Below, piece after piece: positions 45,716-57,520 of a DNA stretch of 64,000 bases. The notes under the pieces are model-generated. The model made no database searches. It had not been told where the DNA came from and was given only the letters and a program-made list of their open reading frames with translations. A program made the position numbers and the translations under genes. The DNA is from Phocoena phocoena (taxonomy: Eukaryota; Chordata; Mammalia; Artiodactyla; Phocoenidae): assembly GCF_963924675.1 (NCBI RefSeq), contig NC_089230.1, positions 4,465,001-4,529,000 of the forward strand. Reading direction: 5' to 3'. Position 1 is the first letter of the stretch, and each line of letters starts with the position of its first letter.

Positions 45716-46479
45716 GAAACCCAAAATCACAAAGCATAAAAGAAAAAGAAAAGAAAATGTTATTAAAATTTTTAAAAAAGAAAAAGAAACACATTTCATG
45801 TAATTCTCTCCAGATGTAGACAAACCCGTGTGGTCTAATCCAGAAGGTGATGCAATTTACAAGTGTGAGTGAGCTCCCCGTCCACAGAGTTGGCAAATAT
45901 AATTGAGAGTAACATTCTGGAGTGTTTTGATGAGAAGACAGCTATGGCAAACCCACGCACCCACACTGACTGTTTTAGATTTCATGCTTTTCGTCAATGA
46001 GATTCCTTTCCAGGAGAAACTGGGCTGGGAGTCCTCGCTCCCCTGGAGGAGCAGCTGCATTCAGATTCCAGAGTGAAAGCCTCATACTGACGGGGTCTCT
46101 GACACGCCATCCCACTCTCTAAGCAGAAGCAAAGCTGGTTCCGACAGGCTTTCTTTCCCATGAACGTGGACCGAGTCCACAGCTTGCTTCCTGGGCTGTC
46201 TTCACCTCCCTCCTGCAACGTGTCCTCCCACAGAGAAGTGAGTGATCACTCCAGGGACTGGTCAGCCTCCCACCTCTTCTGCTCCACTCATTCCAGGCCC
46301 TTCTGTGTTCACTCAGGGTGGCCACCAGAACACTCTGCACTTGGTCCTTCCAAGCCTCCACTGCACATGCTTCTGGAAGTTGCAGCCACCAGGGTCTCCT
46401 GAATCCTGTGTCATCAGCCGTGCTTGCTCTCACCTCTATCTCCTGCTGCCTTGGGGTCTCTCCCCAGAAATATTCTGGA
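45716..46479. other. mostly unique sequence
   Basis: A-rich to 45,800, then GC-richer. Overlapping frames on both strands at 46,119-46,553 have no recognisable domain. L2 may begin as early as 46,370. Confidence 0.4.
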
Positions 46480-46765
46480 AGTTGGATCCTTCCACGACCT
46501 CCCTCTCTGCTCAAGGGACACCTCGGGGAGGCCCCCAGGAACCAGGCTATTAATTATATCAACTACCTGCACCCCATCCCACCACCTCATCCCCGCCCAA
46601 CACTTAACCACCATCGGGTGTACTAGGTGTTTTATTTGTTTGTTGTCTCTCTCCCCTAGTCTAAGCTCCATGAAGGCAGGGATTTCCTTTTTCTGTTGTG
46701 TTTTGGGTTCCCCAGTGTCTGGCACATCAGAGCTCAATAAATCTTTGTTGACTGAAGAACCCCTC
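46480..46765 (+). mobile_element. L2 LINE 3' end
   Basis: Sense L2: 'ctagtctaagctccatgaag', 'gcagggatttcctttttctg', 'cccagtgtctggcacatcag', 'agctcaataaatctttgttg'. This is the classic L2 3' terminal order. Confidence 0.75.
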
Positions 46766-48087
46766 TTCATTTCTCAAGAAGGTGATCAATTTCAAATACT
46801 CTTTATAGAAGGGTAAATTGAATTCAACTTACAGGCATAACCAATACATTTAAATTCTTCCATGAAGTTCTTTTGTAACTGAAATCATTTCAACTCATCC
46901 TCACTGTGGCAGGGAGCGATGATATCGGGAAGAAAACAAAGAAAGGCTTTTTCTCCCCACGCCCAAAGGACCCTTCCAGTTTCTCATCCCAGCCTCAGGT
47001 GGAAAGCACTAGGGACACTGGGTGTTTGCACATCTTCTACTGCACAAGTGTGCCCGGCTGGAGGATGAGAGGGGAGAAACCCAGGCCACCTGCCAGGAAG
47101 AAGTGAGGCCACTCTGGAGGAGGGGGCCTTATGCATGTTTCTCTCCCTGTAAGAGAACACTTAAAACTCACAAAAGGTGCAGATTTTCTACTGGTACTGA
47201 ATCTAAAGACATGGGTTAAGTGATGTACTTAACGCACAAAGTGTATTAAGTGATGGTAGACGCCAAACACAGGACTAGGCAGTGAGATAGAAACTAACAA
47301 GAGGCTCTTCTGTGGGCGGAATAGGTGTAAGAGGAAAACGCCCCAAACGATCATTTACACCCCCAGCTGTCATTTGTCATGTCACATCTGCTGTGAGACA
47401 AACACTGTGCCAGGTGATATGTGTAACTGTCTCTGAAACTGCCACTGAGTACTAGGAAAGAGGTAGGGAGAGTTATTCCTGCAGGGGAGAACCCCCATGG
47501 GCTCCCCTAGGGTGGGGTGGCCTGAGTTAGCTCCGTCTGGTCAGGAAGCTGCAGTGGCTCCCCTGCTGCATTTGAGGGCGGCAAAGGGAATCTGCTCTGG
47601 ACACTCACTTCCCCCTCCCCTTCCTCCCCTCCCCCCCCCACCCAGCACAGAGGGAAGTCATGAGTGCTGACTACTGAACTTGATTAGCAAAAGTCTCTTC
47701 AACATAATGCCAGCCAGAGGGACACACGCAAGGATAAGTGTTGCCCCAGGCCACCACGAGCAGGTCATCTGAGAGGACAAGACATATCCGCATGGAATGG
47801 TTAACAAACGCGTTGGCATGGGATGAAAGGCTGTGAGGAAACGTGGTGTAGACGGTGGAGGTTTGCCTGAGCTCCGCCAACCTCAATGTTTCAATCAGGA
47901 GCCACTGCAGACCCTCCGAGTTTATTCCTCTCTCAGCTTAAACTCTGCTCATATAAGAGAGTGAAACACTTCTTAGCTCACACAATCAGATGTCTTTTTA
48001 AATCCATCGCCTTGCGTGTAGATGGGACTGAGAACATGTCACTCATGGCCACGTGCAAGGTGAGTAATAAGTCGAGGAGGTAGTGTT
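46766..48087. other. no recognisable gene or repeat
   Basis: Unique GC-moderate sequence with a C-run near 47,628. Nothing identified. Confidence 0.45.
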
Positions 48088-48458
48088 CTGAGCTGAACTG
48101 TGGTCCCTCAAATCCATGTTGAAGCCCTAGCCCCCAGTGTGACTGTGTTTGAAAACCGTGTCTTTGCAGAGGTCATTAAGGTTAAGTGAGATCACTGAGT
48201 GGACCCTACTCCAATCTCACTGTCACACTTAAAAGAAAAGGAGATTACGACACAGACTCTTGCAGAGGAAAGACTATTTGCGGACACAGGGAGAGAGGAT
48301 GGTCAAATGCAAGCGAAGGAGAGAGGCCTCAGAGGGAACCAATCCTGCCCACACCTCGATCTCCCACGGCCAGGCTCCAAAACTCTGAAAGTAAATTCCC
48401 ATCGTTTAAACCCCCGTCTGTGGTACTTTGTTACAGCAGCCCTGGCAAACCGACACAA
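48088..48458 (+). mobile_element. MaLR (MLT1-like) LTR
   Basis: Sense LTR: 'gctgaactgtggtccctcaa', 'gttgaagccctagcccccag', 'tttgcagaggtcattaaggt', 'gcggacacagggagagagga', 'tggtactttgttacagcagc', 'cctggcaaaccgacaca'. Complete order. Confidence 0.82.
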
Positions 48459-48461
48459 GGC

Positions 48462-48562
48462 AGGAACCACTGTCATCTCCCCATACAAATGGCAAGCCTG
48501 AGACTCAGAGAGATTACGATCAAACAGCTAGTAAACTGCCGAGGTGGGAGCTGAACCTGGGA
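48462..48562 (-). repeat. MIR SINE (3' domain)
   Basis: Antisense MIR: 'gcctgagactcagagagatt', 'tcaaacagctagtaaactgc', 'gaggtgggagctgaacctgg'. Confidence 0.7.
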
Positions 48563-48639
48563 CAAGGGGGTGAAAACTCACACTCCTTCCTGTTACTTCC
48601 GGCCACTCCTGTTGCTTCATTCCACAAAATGCGTGGAGG

Positions 48640-48850
48640 GCCCAGGCAATGGCAGACACCTTTTGCAGATGCCCTCATGCACACAGACAGTCCCTGTCAA
48701 CCTGGACCTCGCAGTCTCTAGGAGAAAAACACACCATAGCTCTGGTTGCAGGTGGAGGCCTTAGTGATGGGGTGCAGAAAGGCACAGAGAGGTCTTTCCA
48801 GGCAGAGGGTCCAGCAAAGCAGCCTTGCCAGGGCGAGGGCAAGTCCTGAA
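48640..48850 (-). mobile_element. possible L2 fragment
   Basis: Antisense L2-like words such as 'aggtctttccaggcagaggg' and the block around 48,690-48,720. Diverged, so tentative. Confidence 0.4.
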
Positions 48851-49584
48851 CTGTGTGATGAATCACAAGCTGTTTGCTGTTTTGGACCACAGCGCGGGAG
48901 GGTAGGAGAGGCTGGAACTGAAGTTGTATCAATGTCCACGCAACGTAGGATCACGTTGGGAAGAGTAAGGAGGACGTAATTAGAGTTGAATTCTCCTGAT
49001 GTAGAAATACTTTAGGGTATTTTCAGATTTTTAAATAAACACAGCTGTGTAATATTATATTTCACATACCTGTAAGTATATAACCTTAGCGTAATAAAGA
49101 GTGCAGGTATGCGAAGTCCATGCACATCCCAAGATATAATACTTGAATAAATATAATAAATATAGTCCCATGTACATAACCATTTATTTGTCGGTCTGTA
49201 TAAAGATTCTTCCTAGGTTTGTTTTATCCTGGCTCATCTTTTTCCTGGGTATCTGGAAGAACCTCTTAACTGTGATCTGCTTTCTTCATACCCGGACACC
49301 AGAGTGAACTTCTTGGAGCAAGACTCCAACCAGGCATGTCTTGTCTTACAAAGTCTCTTCATTGGCAGAGGCCAAAACCCACACGTGTGAGATCATGAGG
49401 CTTGGAAGGTCGTTAGTGGAGCAGCGTCCCCGACAGCCTACACCATCTGAGTACCTACACCTTCATCCTGCCCTTTGACCTCCTTCATCCTGCCCTTTGA
49501 CCTCACTTTGTGCAGCTTTCCCCTGGTGGCATCTTCTTGTTTCATCTTTGAAAAGCCAGGCTGCAGATCCCAGCAGGACCATTG
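48851..49584. other. no recognisable feature
   Basis: Unique sequence. A short tandem duplication of 'cttcatcctgccctttgacctc' type units is seen at about 49,461-49,504. Confidence 0.45.
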
Positions 49585-50075
49585 CCAGAATGTTTTACCC
49601 CAGCTCTCACCAGAATCCAATCCCAATGTCACCTCCTCAGTGAAGCCTTCCCTGATCACCCTACCCAAAGCAGTTCCCTACCCAGGGCTGGAGTCATGGG
49701 TGAGGGGCCAGCCCGGGTGCAGGGGCCCCAGGCTCAGAGGGTCCTGTTCTCAGCTTAATGCTTTACCTGATCATCTTGAAATCCGTCCTAGCTTCTGAAC
49801 AAGGGCCCTGCCTTGCTTTTTTGGACACAGCAGGCCCTGCAAACTATGTTGCCAGTTCTTCCCTTGCTCCAGATTGCAACATCCCATTTGGTTTTCTACG
49901 TGGCACTTCCTTTATTCAAAGTGATCCCTTTTGTTAATCTGTTTACTGACCTTTCCCCTCGCGAAGACGAACCATGCCAGACTGGCTCACCACTATGTCT
50001 CTGGCCCCTGGAACAGGGCCAGACGGAGGGTGAGTCTCAGCAAGTACATGGTGAATTAATGACTAAGGCAGAATA
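49585..50075 (+). mobile_element. L2 LINE, diverged and interrupted
   Basis: Sense L2 words at the two ends: 'tgtcacctcctcagtgaagc', 'cttccctgatcaccctaccc' near 49,628, and 'tctctggcccctggaacagg' and 'agtacatggtgaattaatga' near 50,000-50,060. The middle (49,690-49,850) does not match and may be an insertion. Confidence 0.5.
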
Positions 50076-50879
50076 CTAAAAATACAGCCAGGAGTCCAAA
50101 AAAATACAGAAAAGAGTTGATGTTAGCTGGGCTTTCTACCGTGGTATCAGACTCATTTCCCCAACACCAGTCATCCCCCTGATGTGAGGTACTGATTCAT
50201 AAGAGGGGCACATGTCACCCAAGAGTAAATTCATCCCTAAAGGTCCTAGCATGTCCTGCCAGGAGGCTCGTCCTGGGACTGCATCTTCCTCTCTTCCTTC
50301 CTCATGGAACCTCAGTGATATTCTGGAACCTTCCTCCTGCCATCTGTGTTCCTCCGGGAAGTGACCTCAGCCCTGCTCCAGCAGTGGGCCAGAGTTCATA
50401 GGTGGAATATTGAGACAAAGGCAACTGGGGAACCCTGAGAATGTTCTTCCCAGAAGAGTTCTTCTTCCGGAAGAGCTTCTGCAAGCAACTCTCTGCTCCT
50501 CTGAACATTGTCTGCCCCGAAATGGGTCTCAGAACTGCTAAATCTTAGCTCACCACCAGCCCAAGAATAAAACCATCCATAGAAGGAAGACAAGTCCGAG
50601 GGTCACACCACCCCCTTCCTGCTGGAACCGGTTTGGCTGGGTTCTCTGTAACCTGCGGGCAACAGCATCCTAACTGATTTGCAATGACCACTTTCTCAGA
50701 AAAAGAACATCAGTGAGATAGATGTTAGTTTGCATTTTCCATACATCTTCTCCTATGTTCAGTAATAGGCAGTATTTAAAATAAAATAAACTTTACTTTT
50801 CTGAATACTTCACCATATTCATGTTTGAAAACAGAGACTTTTATTGGTTTGCAGATATGACCATTAAGGAGCTTATGTC
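50076..50879. other. no recognisable gene or repeat
   Basis: Unique sequence; nothing identified. Confidence 0.45.
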
Positions 50880-51130
50880 ACAGGGTCTTTGTCAAGGCAG
50901 TGACACTGACTGGCTGTAGTCAGAAGACAATCTGTGTCTAGAATCACAGTCCTGGCTCCATCCTGTCCTTGCTTGGGACCAAGACAAAGGTCCCAGGCTC
51001 TCTGAACATCTGTGACTCCTGTTGTGTGATAGGGACCATTGTAATGACACTGACCTCGGGAGGTTCTTGTGAGAATGCAGTGAACTGATGCACCTATAAG
51101 GAGCACGGCCAGAGCCTGGTGAGCAGTGAG
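50880..51130 (+). repeat. MIR-like fragment
   Basis: Sense MIR-like words: 'cttgcttgggaccaagacaa', 'ggaccattgtaatgacactg', 'aggttcttgtgagaatgcag', 'cacggccagagcctggtgag'. Diverged. Confidence 0.4.
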
Positions 51131-51159
51131 AGGTCCACACCGATTCATGGTGACCATGG

Positions 51160-51235
51160 TTACCACTGCCTCCCTCCACCCCTCCATCCCTCCACCCCAC
51201 CACCCCACCACCCCTCCATCCCTCCAGGGAGGAAA
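51160..51235 (+). repeat. CCATCCCT/CCACCCCA low-complexity tract
   Basis: Tandem C-rich units with A and T at regular positions. The W/G-rich minus frames through it are artefacts. Confidence 0.88.
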
Positions 51236-51996
51236 AGGCACATGGTTGGTCCCTTAATTTCCTTGGGGAAATGGATAGGAATTGTTTAGAAAAAGACACA
51301 AAGTGCAAATCAGCACAAATTGCAAGCACCAGTGGATGGAAGAAGAGGAAGTGCCCACCAGGGCTCAGGCAGGATGACCTTCTGGTGAAGATGGACAGAG
51401 GTGGGCAGGGGAGAGAAGGACCGGATCAGAGAGGGGGATCCTGACATCTCCCACAGAAGCAGAGCTGGAGGGATGGAGAAGGGGAGACGCCAGCTGGTGG
51501 CCGGAGGGGAGGGGAGGGCCACGTCACCGAAGGGCTTAGCAAAGTAGAGTAAGATGTCCCCAAAGAGAGGCAGGAACGGGTAGCTCATGAAAGGCTCAGC
51601 CTTCCAACTACATCCAGAGGGCAGCTCTGAACACTCTCTGAACAAAGCAGGGATCAAAACACAAACAAAATGTTTTAAAGAAACTTTAGTTTAATTCTAA
51701 GACAGATAAGTAAATAAGGATGAGGGGGTAGAATCCTGAAGGCCAAGACACCATTAAAAAATGTTTCACAGAGTCCAGGTTTGAGAGGATGAATGTGGCC
51801 TGACTTTTACACAAGGATGTAGATAATCATGATAAAACTACCTCTAACTTCTCTCTCTCTACGCTACTTATCTTCAAACTAACAGATAACGTTTTTCACT
51901 CTAGGGATTAGTGGAAAAGGCAGAGAATAATAATGGAGTTCTTTCAAAAAAAAAAAAAATAGGAAAAGAAAAAAACTCTGTCCAGAGCTCTTCCTA
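51236..51996. other. no recognisable feature
   Basis: Unique GC-moderate sequence with an A-run at 51,945-51,959. Confidence 0.45.
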
Positions 51997-52012
51997 CCAC
52001 AAGAGGGCGCTC
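51997..52012 (+). promoter_or_regulatory. CTCF-like binding motif
   Basis: ccacaagagggcgctc fits the CTCF core (CCASNAGRGGGCGC) at every key base, motif reading on the plus strand. It lies outside recognised repeats and about 200 bases before a CpG-rich stretch. Occupancy cannot be inferred from sequence. Confidence 0.6.
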
Positions 52013-52199
52013 CTGGATCCAGGAGCAGAGCGGGGACTGAGCCCAGATCCTTAACGTAACTTGCAGGACTGCCCAGAGGTCCTGTCTGAAAGGGGGTCAC
52101 TGGACAGCTATAAAGTGGGGACAGCCTCTGGTGTTTACCTGTGCCCTGTGGCGTCCATATGATCCTGAGACCAAGGAGGGCACTGAGCCCTTATCAAAC

Positions 52200-52690
52200 C
52201 CAAGTTCTCTTAGACCCAGGCGGGGCAAGTCAGCACTGGGACGTTTTTTAAGTGGACCATCACCCGTGCAGGCAAAGCAGGAATGTCCTGACCCCCAAAA
52301 CTGGACCATACGATGCTTTCGTCCTGAGACCTCCACTCAGCAAAGGCTTTAGTCCTCCACAGCTCCCAGTGACACAAGTCGAGCCGAACTCCATTTCCCG
52401 ACTCGGCCGACCAGCTAAGAGAGCACCAGGGGACCCGAGATTAAAAATAGGACGTTGTCTCGGAGTGCCCGACCGGCTGGCAGATGACACAGGACCTTGG
52501 GAGAGCCTGGACCCCTGCCAGGCGGCCGTGCTCGGCCTCTGCCACCCCCAGGGAGGGGAGGTGGAGACTTTACAGGGAGTCCTGCCAGGAAAGGGCCGGG
52601 AGGCAGGGGAAGGGTGGAGAAATCGTTTTCGTGTGAGTCAAGGGACAACAGCTGTCATCACGGAGGGAGAAGAGGTGGAAAACTGGGTCC
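52200..52690 (+). promoter_or_regulatory. CpG-rich stretch, possible regulatory element or first exon
   Basis: About 22 CpGs by eye in 460 GC-rich bases, no repeat recognised, preceded by the CTCF-like motif. A donor-like CGT/GTGAGT lies near 52,633. It contains the longest frame outside repeats in this half of the window (52,252-52,764, 170 codons, plus), but that frame opens with GTG and has no known domain. A promoter or first exon is possible but unproven. Confidence 0.35.
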
Positions 52691-54361
52691 AGCCCTACAC
52701 TGGAGCAGTGGCAGCTGAGTCAAAACAAGCAGTCCGAAACCTGAGACCCTTAAAAATACAGTAATTCATGCTACATCAAAGCAGTGATTAGCACAGCTTC
52801 CTGGCTGTCTCTCTCTCTGTTTATTTCTGGTACATTGCACATTTTAATGCAATTTTCATAAGGTGTTTCAGCTGCCACGGTGCCATATTTGGGAGACAAA
52901 AGCGCCTGAGCAGTGCCACAATCAACGGTCACCCCGCGCCCGGCCGTACAGGAACCCAGTGTCAACCCCAATGACAGCAACCTCCCAAAAGGAGAGGAAG
53001 TGTCCTCAAGGCCTCCCCTGTGCAGCCGGCATGAAGACAGGATGGAAGGGGACGCGAGGGCAAGGGGAGGGGCAGAGGGTATAGAGGCCAAGTTCACCTG
53101 GATTAGTTACGTGTGGGGAGAGAAGTCAACTCTGAAGTCTTTGTTGAGAGCCTTCTCTTATTACATCACAGAACCCAGTCACTTGTGGGTGGAGGTTGTT
53201 CACTGAAATCTGGAGTCCAACACACCTCCCCCCAAAACTAGCTTTATTTTAAATGCATCAGAGTTCACGTCAAAGTCAGGGATGGGAGCAGGGAAAAGGG
53301 AAAAGTCACTGGAAATGTTCTCATTCTTCCTCGTGATTTTCTTTCTTTTACAAAAGGTGGATCACTTAGGAAACAGTACGGTTCCATCTTATATCAAATA
53401 GACAAGATGCATTTTTCCTGCAGATAAATTTAGTAACAATTTCCTCCAAGTCTGACTTCTCTTTACAATTAGTCCCCTTGAAAAATGCAAGTGGGTGTAT
53501 GTATGCCGTGGGAAAAACATGTAATCTCAGCATTCAGAGATAAAACAGGTGGGAGAAAAGAAGAGGAGGTCGGCACAGCAAAGGAAAGAGACACGCCCCT
53601 CACTGGCCCTGGGGCGGGTGACTCAGGAAGGCCTATGACTCCGTGCTACTGAACCATCACAACCCGGCCACGTGGGAGCCCACGATTCAAGAGGCTGCTT
53701 TCAGATGGATGAATGTTCAGTATTATGTCATCACAGCACCAAATGCAGTGTCACAGTTTCTACTGAGAGCATAGATTCCCTTGTCGACGTATCTAATGTT
53801 GATGAAACGGCGGAGGTTGGCAAGTTTCCGAAACCATCAATGTCTGTTTTTTCCACCCAACAACTCATAGCTGGTCTCCTTTGCTTTTATGACTGAGACC
53901 ACTGCCCAGAGGTTCTTCCCGGGGCTGAGACACATTTAGGGCCCTTGGACTTATCTGAGGGCTGGTCTCCCCACAAAAGTTTCCGAGACCAGTGCCAACA
54001 TTCTCGGGTGGACACCTGTCCTCTAGGAACTGGGCTTGAGCCCGAAATGAGTCTCACACAAGCCACTTAAAAGCCGTCCCAAGATAACTCGGGTCAGAAT
54101 TTAACCAGCCACCTACAAATAAAGTACATCCCATGACTCCACTCTGAAGGCATCCAATTCTCCAAAGCCTCTTATTTCCAACAGTTGCATCAGCTGTAAA
54201 CATACACCGCAAGCTGATGCTTGGGGAGTAAGATCTCAGAAAATAGCAATGTCTTTTTCTATATTTCTAAAACTAAATTAGTTTGACTTTGGCACACTCT
54301 TGAAGCACACACTTGCCCAAACAAAAGCTCAGGGAAGTGTACGTTTTTGGTGCTGCCCTAA
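52691..54361. other. no recognisable gene or repeat
   Basis: Unique sequence, GC-richer to 53,200 then mixed. A GC-box-like ggggcggg occurs near 53,611. Confidence 0.42.
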
Positions 54362-54535
54362 TCCTAATAATAACAGCTAACGTTCATTGAGTGTCAGGTA
54401 CTGACTGTTCCAAGCAGTTTCCAAGTATTACTTCAGTGAATCCCCAGAGATGCTCTCAGCTGTAGGCACATCATGCAGATGAAGGCCCTGAGGGATGGCG
54501 TTCCAGTGACTTGCTGAGCCCAGAAAGACTGCACG
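54362..54535 (-). repeat. MIR SINE
   Basis: Antisense MIR: 'taataataacagctaacgtt', 'cattgagtgtcaggtactga', 'ttacttcagtgaatccccag', 'atgaaggccctgagggatgg'. Confidence 0.65.
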
Positions 54536-55214
54536 AGAGCAAACATTATCCACCCTGTGCTTCCCCCACCTCTCAGTCCCCCTAACCTAGCGAAGGTCCC
54601 GTACCTCGTGTCTTCATGAGTGAGAGCACATCTCCATGTCTTTGAAAAGAGCAATGGGATTCAAGAGAAAAAGTGAAAATAAGTCATTTCTAATTCTCAG
54701 CAAAAGTCAGGTAGCTCAGGCGCCAGGATATTCCTTGTTCAGTTTGGGGAGTATTGTTGTTGCTTCTGCTGGCGGTGTTTCTTAGCGTGGTTGGAGAACT
54801 ATGGGGGTTAAAATGTGTTCCCTGACATTGATGGAAGATTCAAACCAAGACGTCAAAGACCAGAGCTGGGGAAGGTCTAGGTGCTGGTTCCGGCCCTGGC
54901 ACATGAGGTGTCTGCTCCAGACATCCCGTCAAGCCAAGAAACACCAGCTATAGCCCAGAAAGCAAGAGACCATGGTGAGTTCCCTGGCAGGAAATTTCAC
55001 CTAAGCAGAGAAGTAAGAGGCATTTTCTCCAAGGCACCAGAGCTCCCAGGAAGCCCCTGGTGCTTCGTGCTGTTGGGATATAGGATGCCAGTGTGTGTAA
55101 GGCATTCCCAGGGCCCCTGGACTGTGGGGTTCTGGAGAAAAGAGGTTGGTTAGGGATCTTGTCACACACCCTTCATGAAGTTAGGAAGCGAAATTCTGGA
55201 TGGGGTGCCACCGG
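54536..55214. other. no recognisable feature
   Basis: Unique sequence. The 90-codon plus frame at 54,881-55,153 has no recognised domain. Confidence 0.42.
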
Positions 55215-55229
55215 CCACTAGGGGGAGCC
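55215..55229 (+). promoter_or_regulatory. CTCF-like binding motif
   Basis: ccactagggggagcc matches the CTCF core with A in place of the usual C of GGCGC. Same orientation as the motif at 51,997, 3.2 kb away. Confidence 0.45.
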
Positions 55230-57129
55230 AGGGTTATGGGTGTGCACACGTTCTTAAGGTCACCAGACCTCGGAGAAACTAACTGCCCCACAGCTGTTGT
55301 CGCACCTTTACACACAGCAAAGCCAACTCCGTATCATCTTTATGTGTAGTGGAGAGAGATGTACCCGGGAAGGTTCCAGGCTCCATCTAGAACAAGGAGC
55401 CTCAGCCCAGGGCAGCCAGACAGGGCCACAGGAGGCCAAGCACCCAGGGAGTGGACATGGCCTGCCAGTTCCATAGGGCGGCTCCCAGGGAAGGTGGAGG
55501 TATGTTTCTAAGTGACAGACCAAAGGGATGCTCACACAGCAGGGAACGACTTTGAACTCAATAATTTAGCCACAACTGGGTCACCCTGGGCCCTGAGCTC
55601 TGAATCTCTGGGTTCCCCCAAGAGTCAGGCAGCACTGAACACAGGGAGTCTTTAAACTGCAGTCATTCCAAATTTCAGAGCGTATGGTCAGAGCAGAAGC
55701 AGCCCAGTTTGGGGGAACAGCGTCACAGAATGTTAGCAGGTGAAAAGACCTGAGCAGTCAATGGTTCAGCCCCTCCGGCTGCTGGCCTCGGCTCACACCT
55801 TCTCTAAGGGGAAAAGTGCTGACGCCACTTCCTAAGCCTTAGTTATACATTATACCCATCTTTTTAGTCAAAGAAAAGCAGAATGTAAACTCAAAACCAT
55901 ATTGACAGTATTGACCCATTACTGCCTGCCAATATGACAGAAACCCCCAAGAGAAAGACACAAATTCTTTGTGTCCTTGACAGACAGCGTCAATTTCTGG
56001 AGCAGGCAGATTCTTCCCTAGCAGATTGAGGACACCAAGGAAAACTAGAACCCTTGATAATACCTTGGGTGAAAAAAACACTCCTGCCCTTCCCAGTGTT
56101 TTCATAATGATATATAGGTGCGTACGCTACTCTGAATGCAGACATCTAACAGGCCTGTTGTAAACGTGGATCTGTATGGATGGATGGACGGATGAGCCCA
56201 AGCGCACAACAGAAACACAAGCTGGTTGTCCGCCCTTCCCCGCCCTCTGTAGGAATTTGGCTTGAGATGAAGGTGTGATCTGTTAGTAATAACATTCTCA
56301 GTGTCCAGCTGAGTGCAGCCAAAGGAAATAAACACGTCGGCTTCTGAACCTGGTTTTGCTATAGAGTGACGTGGCCACTGACAAAGGATTAACCTCTTGT
56401 TGTCTCAGGGCCTTACCCTACAAAAGATGTCCCATGTTTTCAACCCAAACGACTTCAATACTTTAATGGCCACAGAGCGTAGTATAATGACGGGAGTGTT
56501 TCACCAAGCTTACGCTCTGTCACAATCGGTGCTATTTCAGCCCTAAGCATGCTTCTAGCCTCTGCACAGTTACATGGAAATTACATACCCTTTCAAGGGG
56601 AAGTAAAAGAGTGACGTGTGCACAGCAGAAATCCAGTGTCGCAGACCAGGCCTTTGGGGGCCTTGGCGAGTCTGAAGAGGCAAATATTCTGAGTCATTGT
56701 TCAAATGAGCTGGCTTCTGGCCAATGTACCTAGCTCTAGCCCAATAGTGCAATTACCTTCTTAGTTCTGTTTAGGGTCACTTTTGGTGCCTGTGGCCTCC
56801 ATCTTTCACCAGCAGAAATAATTTGGGATTGAGTATCTCCAGCATTGCCCAAGGACTATATGCTACCCTAAAAAATGACCCAAAGGCAAGTAGAAAGGAA
56901 TGGCTCACCTGCTGAGTTACATCTTCCCCCTGACGGCTTGAGAGAGTCTGGCTGAAACCGCCCAGGGCAGGGGTTCTTAACTAGGGTTGGAATGAAATAG
57001 ATTCATAGCCACTTGTCTTAGGGGAAATCATTGTCTGAAAACAGAAATTTCTAGAATTCCTGTATAGTCTATACATTCCAGAATAAACCACATTGACTTA
57101 GAATCAACCAACTCTTTACATCCGGAAGA
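55230..57129. other. no recognisable gene or repeat
   Basis: Unique sequence with a short ggatggatggacgg run near 56,177. Nothing else named. Confidence 0.45.
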
Positions 57130-57520
57130 AAACTTAGTGGATATATTAGGTAGGGACAGACCAGCTGTTGTAAAAAATAAATATTCCCCCAAGTTTCGCT
57201 GGCTTAACACTGGCCTATGTATCAGTTCAGCAGGTGAGTTGTTGGTCTGTGGGCAGCTTCAAGGTCCCAGGCTCCTTCCCTGACCCTGAATCCTTCACTA
57301 GGGCCTTGGAGTCTTTAGCCTCCAAGCAGCAGCTGGAGAAAGAAAGGATGAAGAAGACTTACTGGCTTCCTAACTACTGTGGCATAGAAATGACAAACAT
57401 CACTTCTGCTCACATTCCAATGGTCTGTCAAAACTAGTCACAAGACCCCAACTATATACAAAGGAGGCTGAGAATTGTAGTCCCCAGCTGGGCAGCTGTT
57501 TCTCAGTGATAAGTCTTTAC
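57130..57520. repeat. possible old interspersed repeat
   Basis: Words 'gctggcttaacactggcc', 'cacattccaatggtctgtca', 'aactagtcacaagaccccaa' and 'aggaggctgagaattgtagt' resemble an old mammalian repeat ('ggaggctgggaaatgtagtc' type), family uncertain. Confidence 0.3.

Noticed and set aside
52252..52764. 170-codon open frame as a protein gene
   Set aside because: It opens with GTG, has no ATG-based start context, no recognised domain, and lies in GC-rich DNA where long chance frames are expected. Kept only as part of a CpG-rich element.
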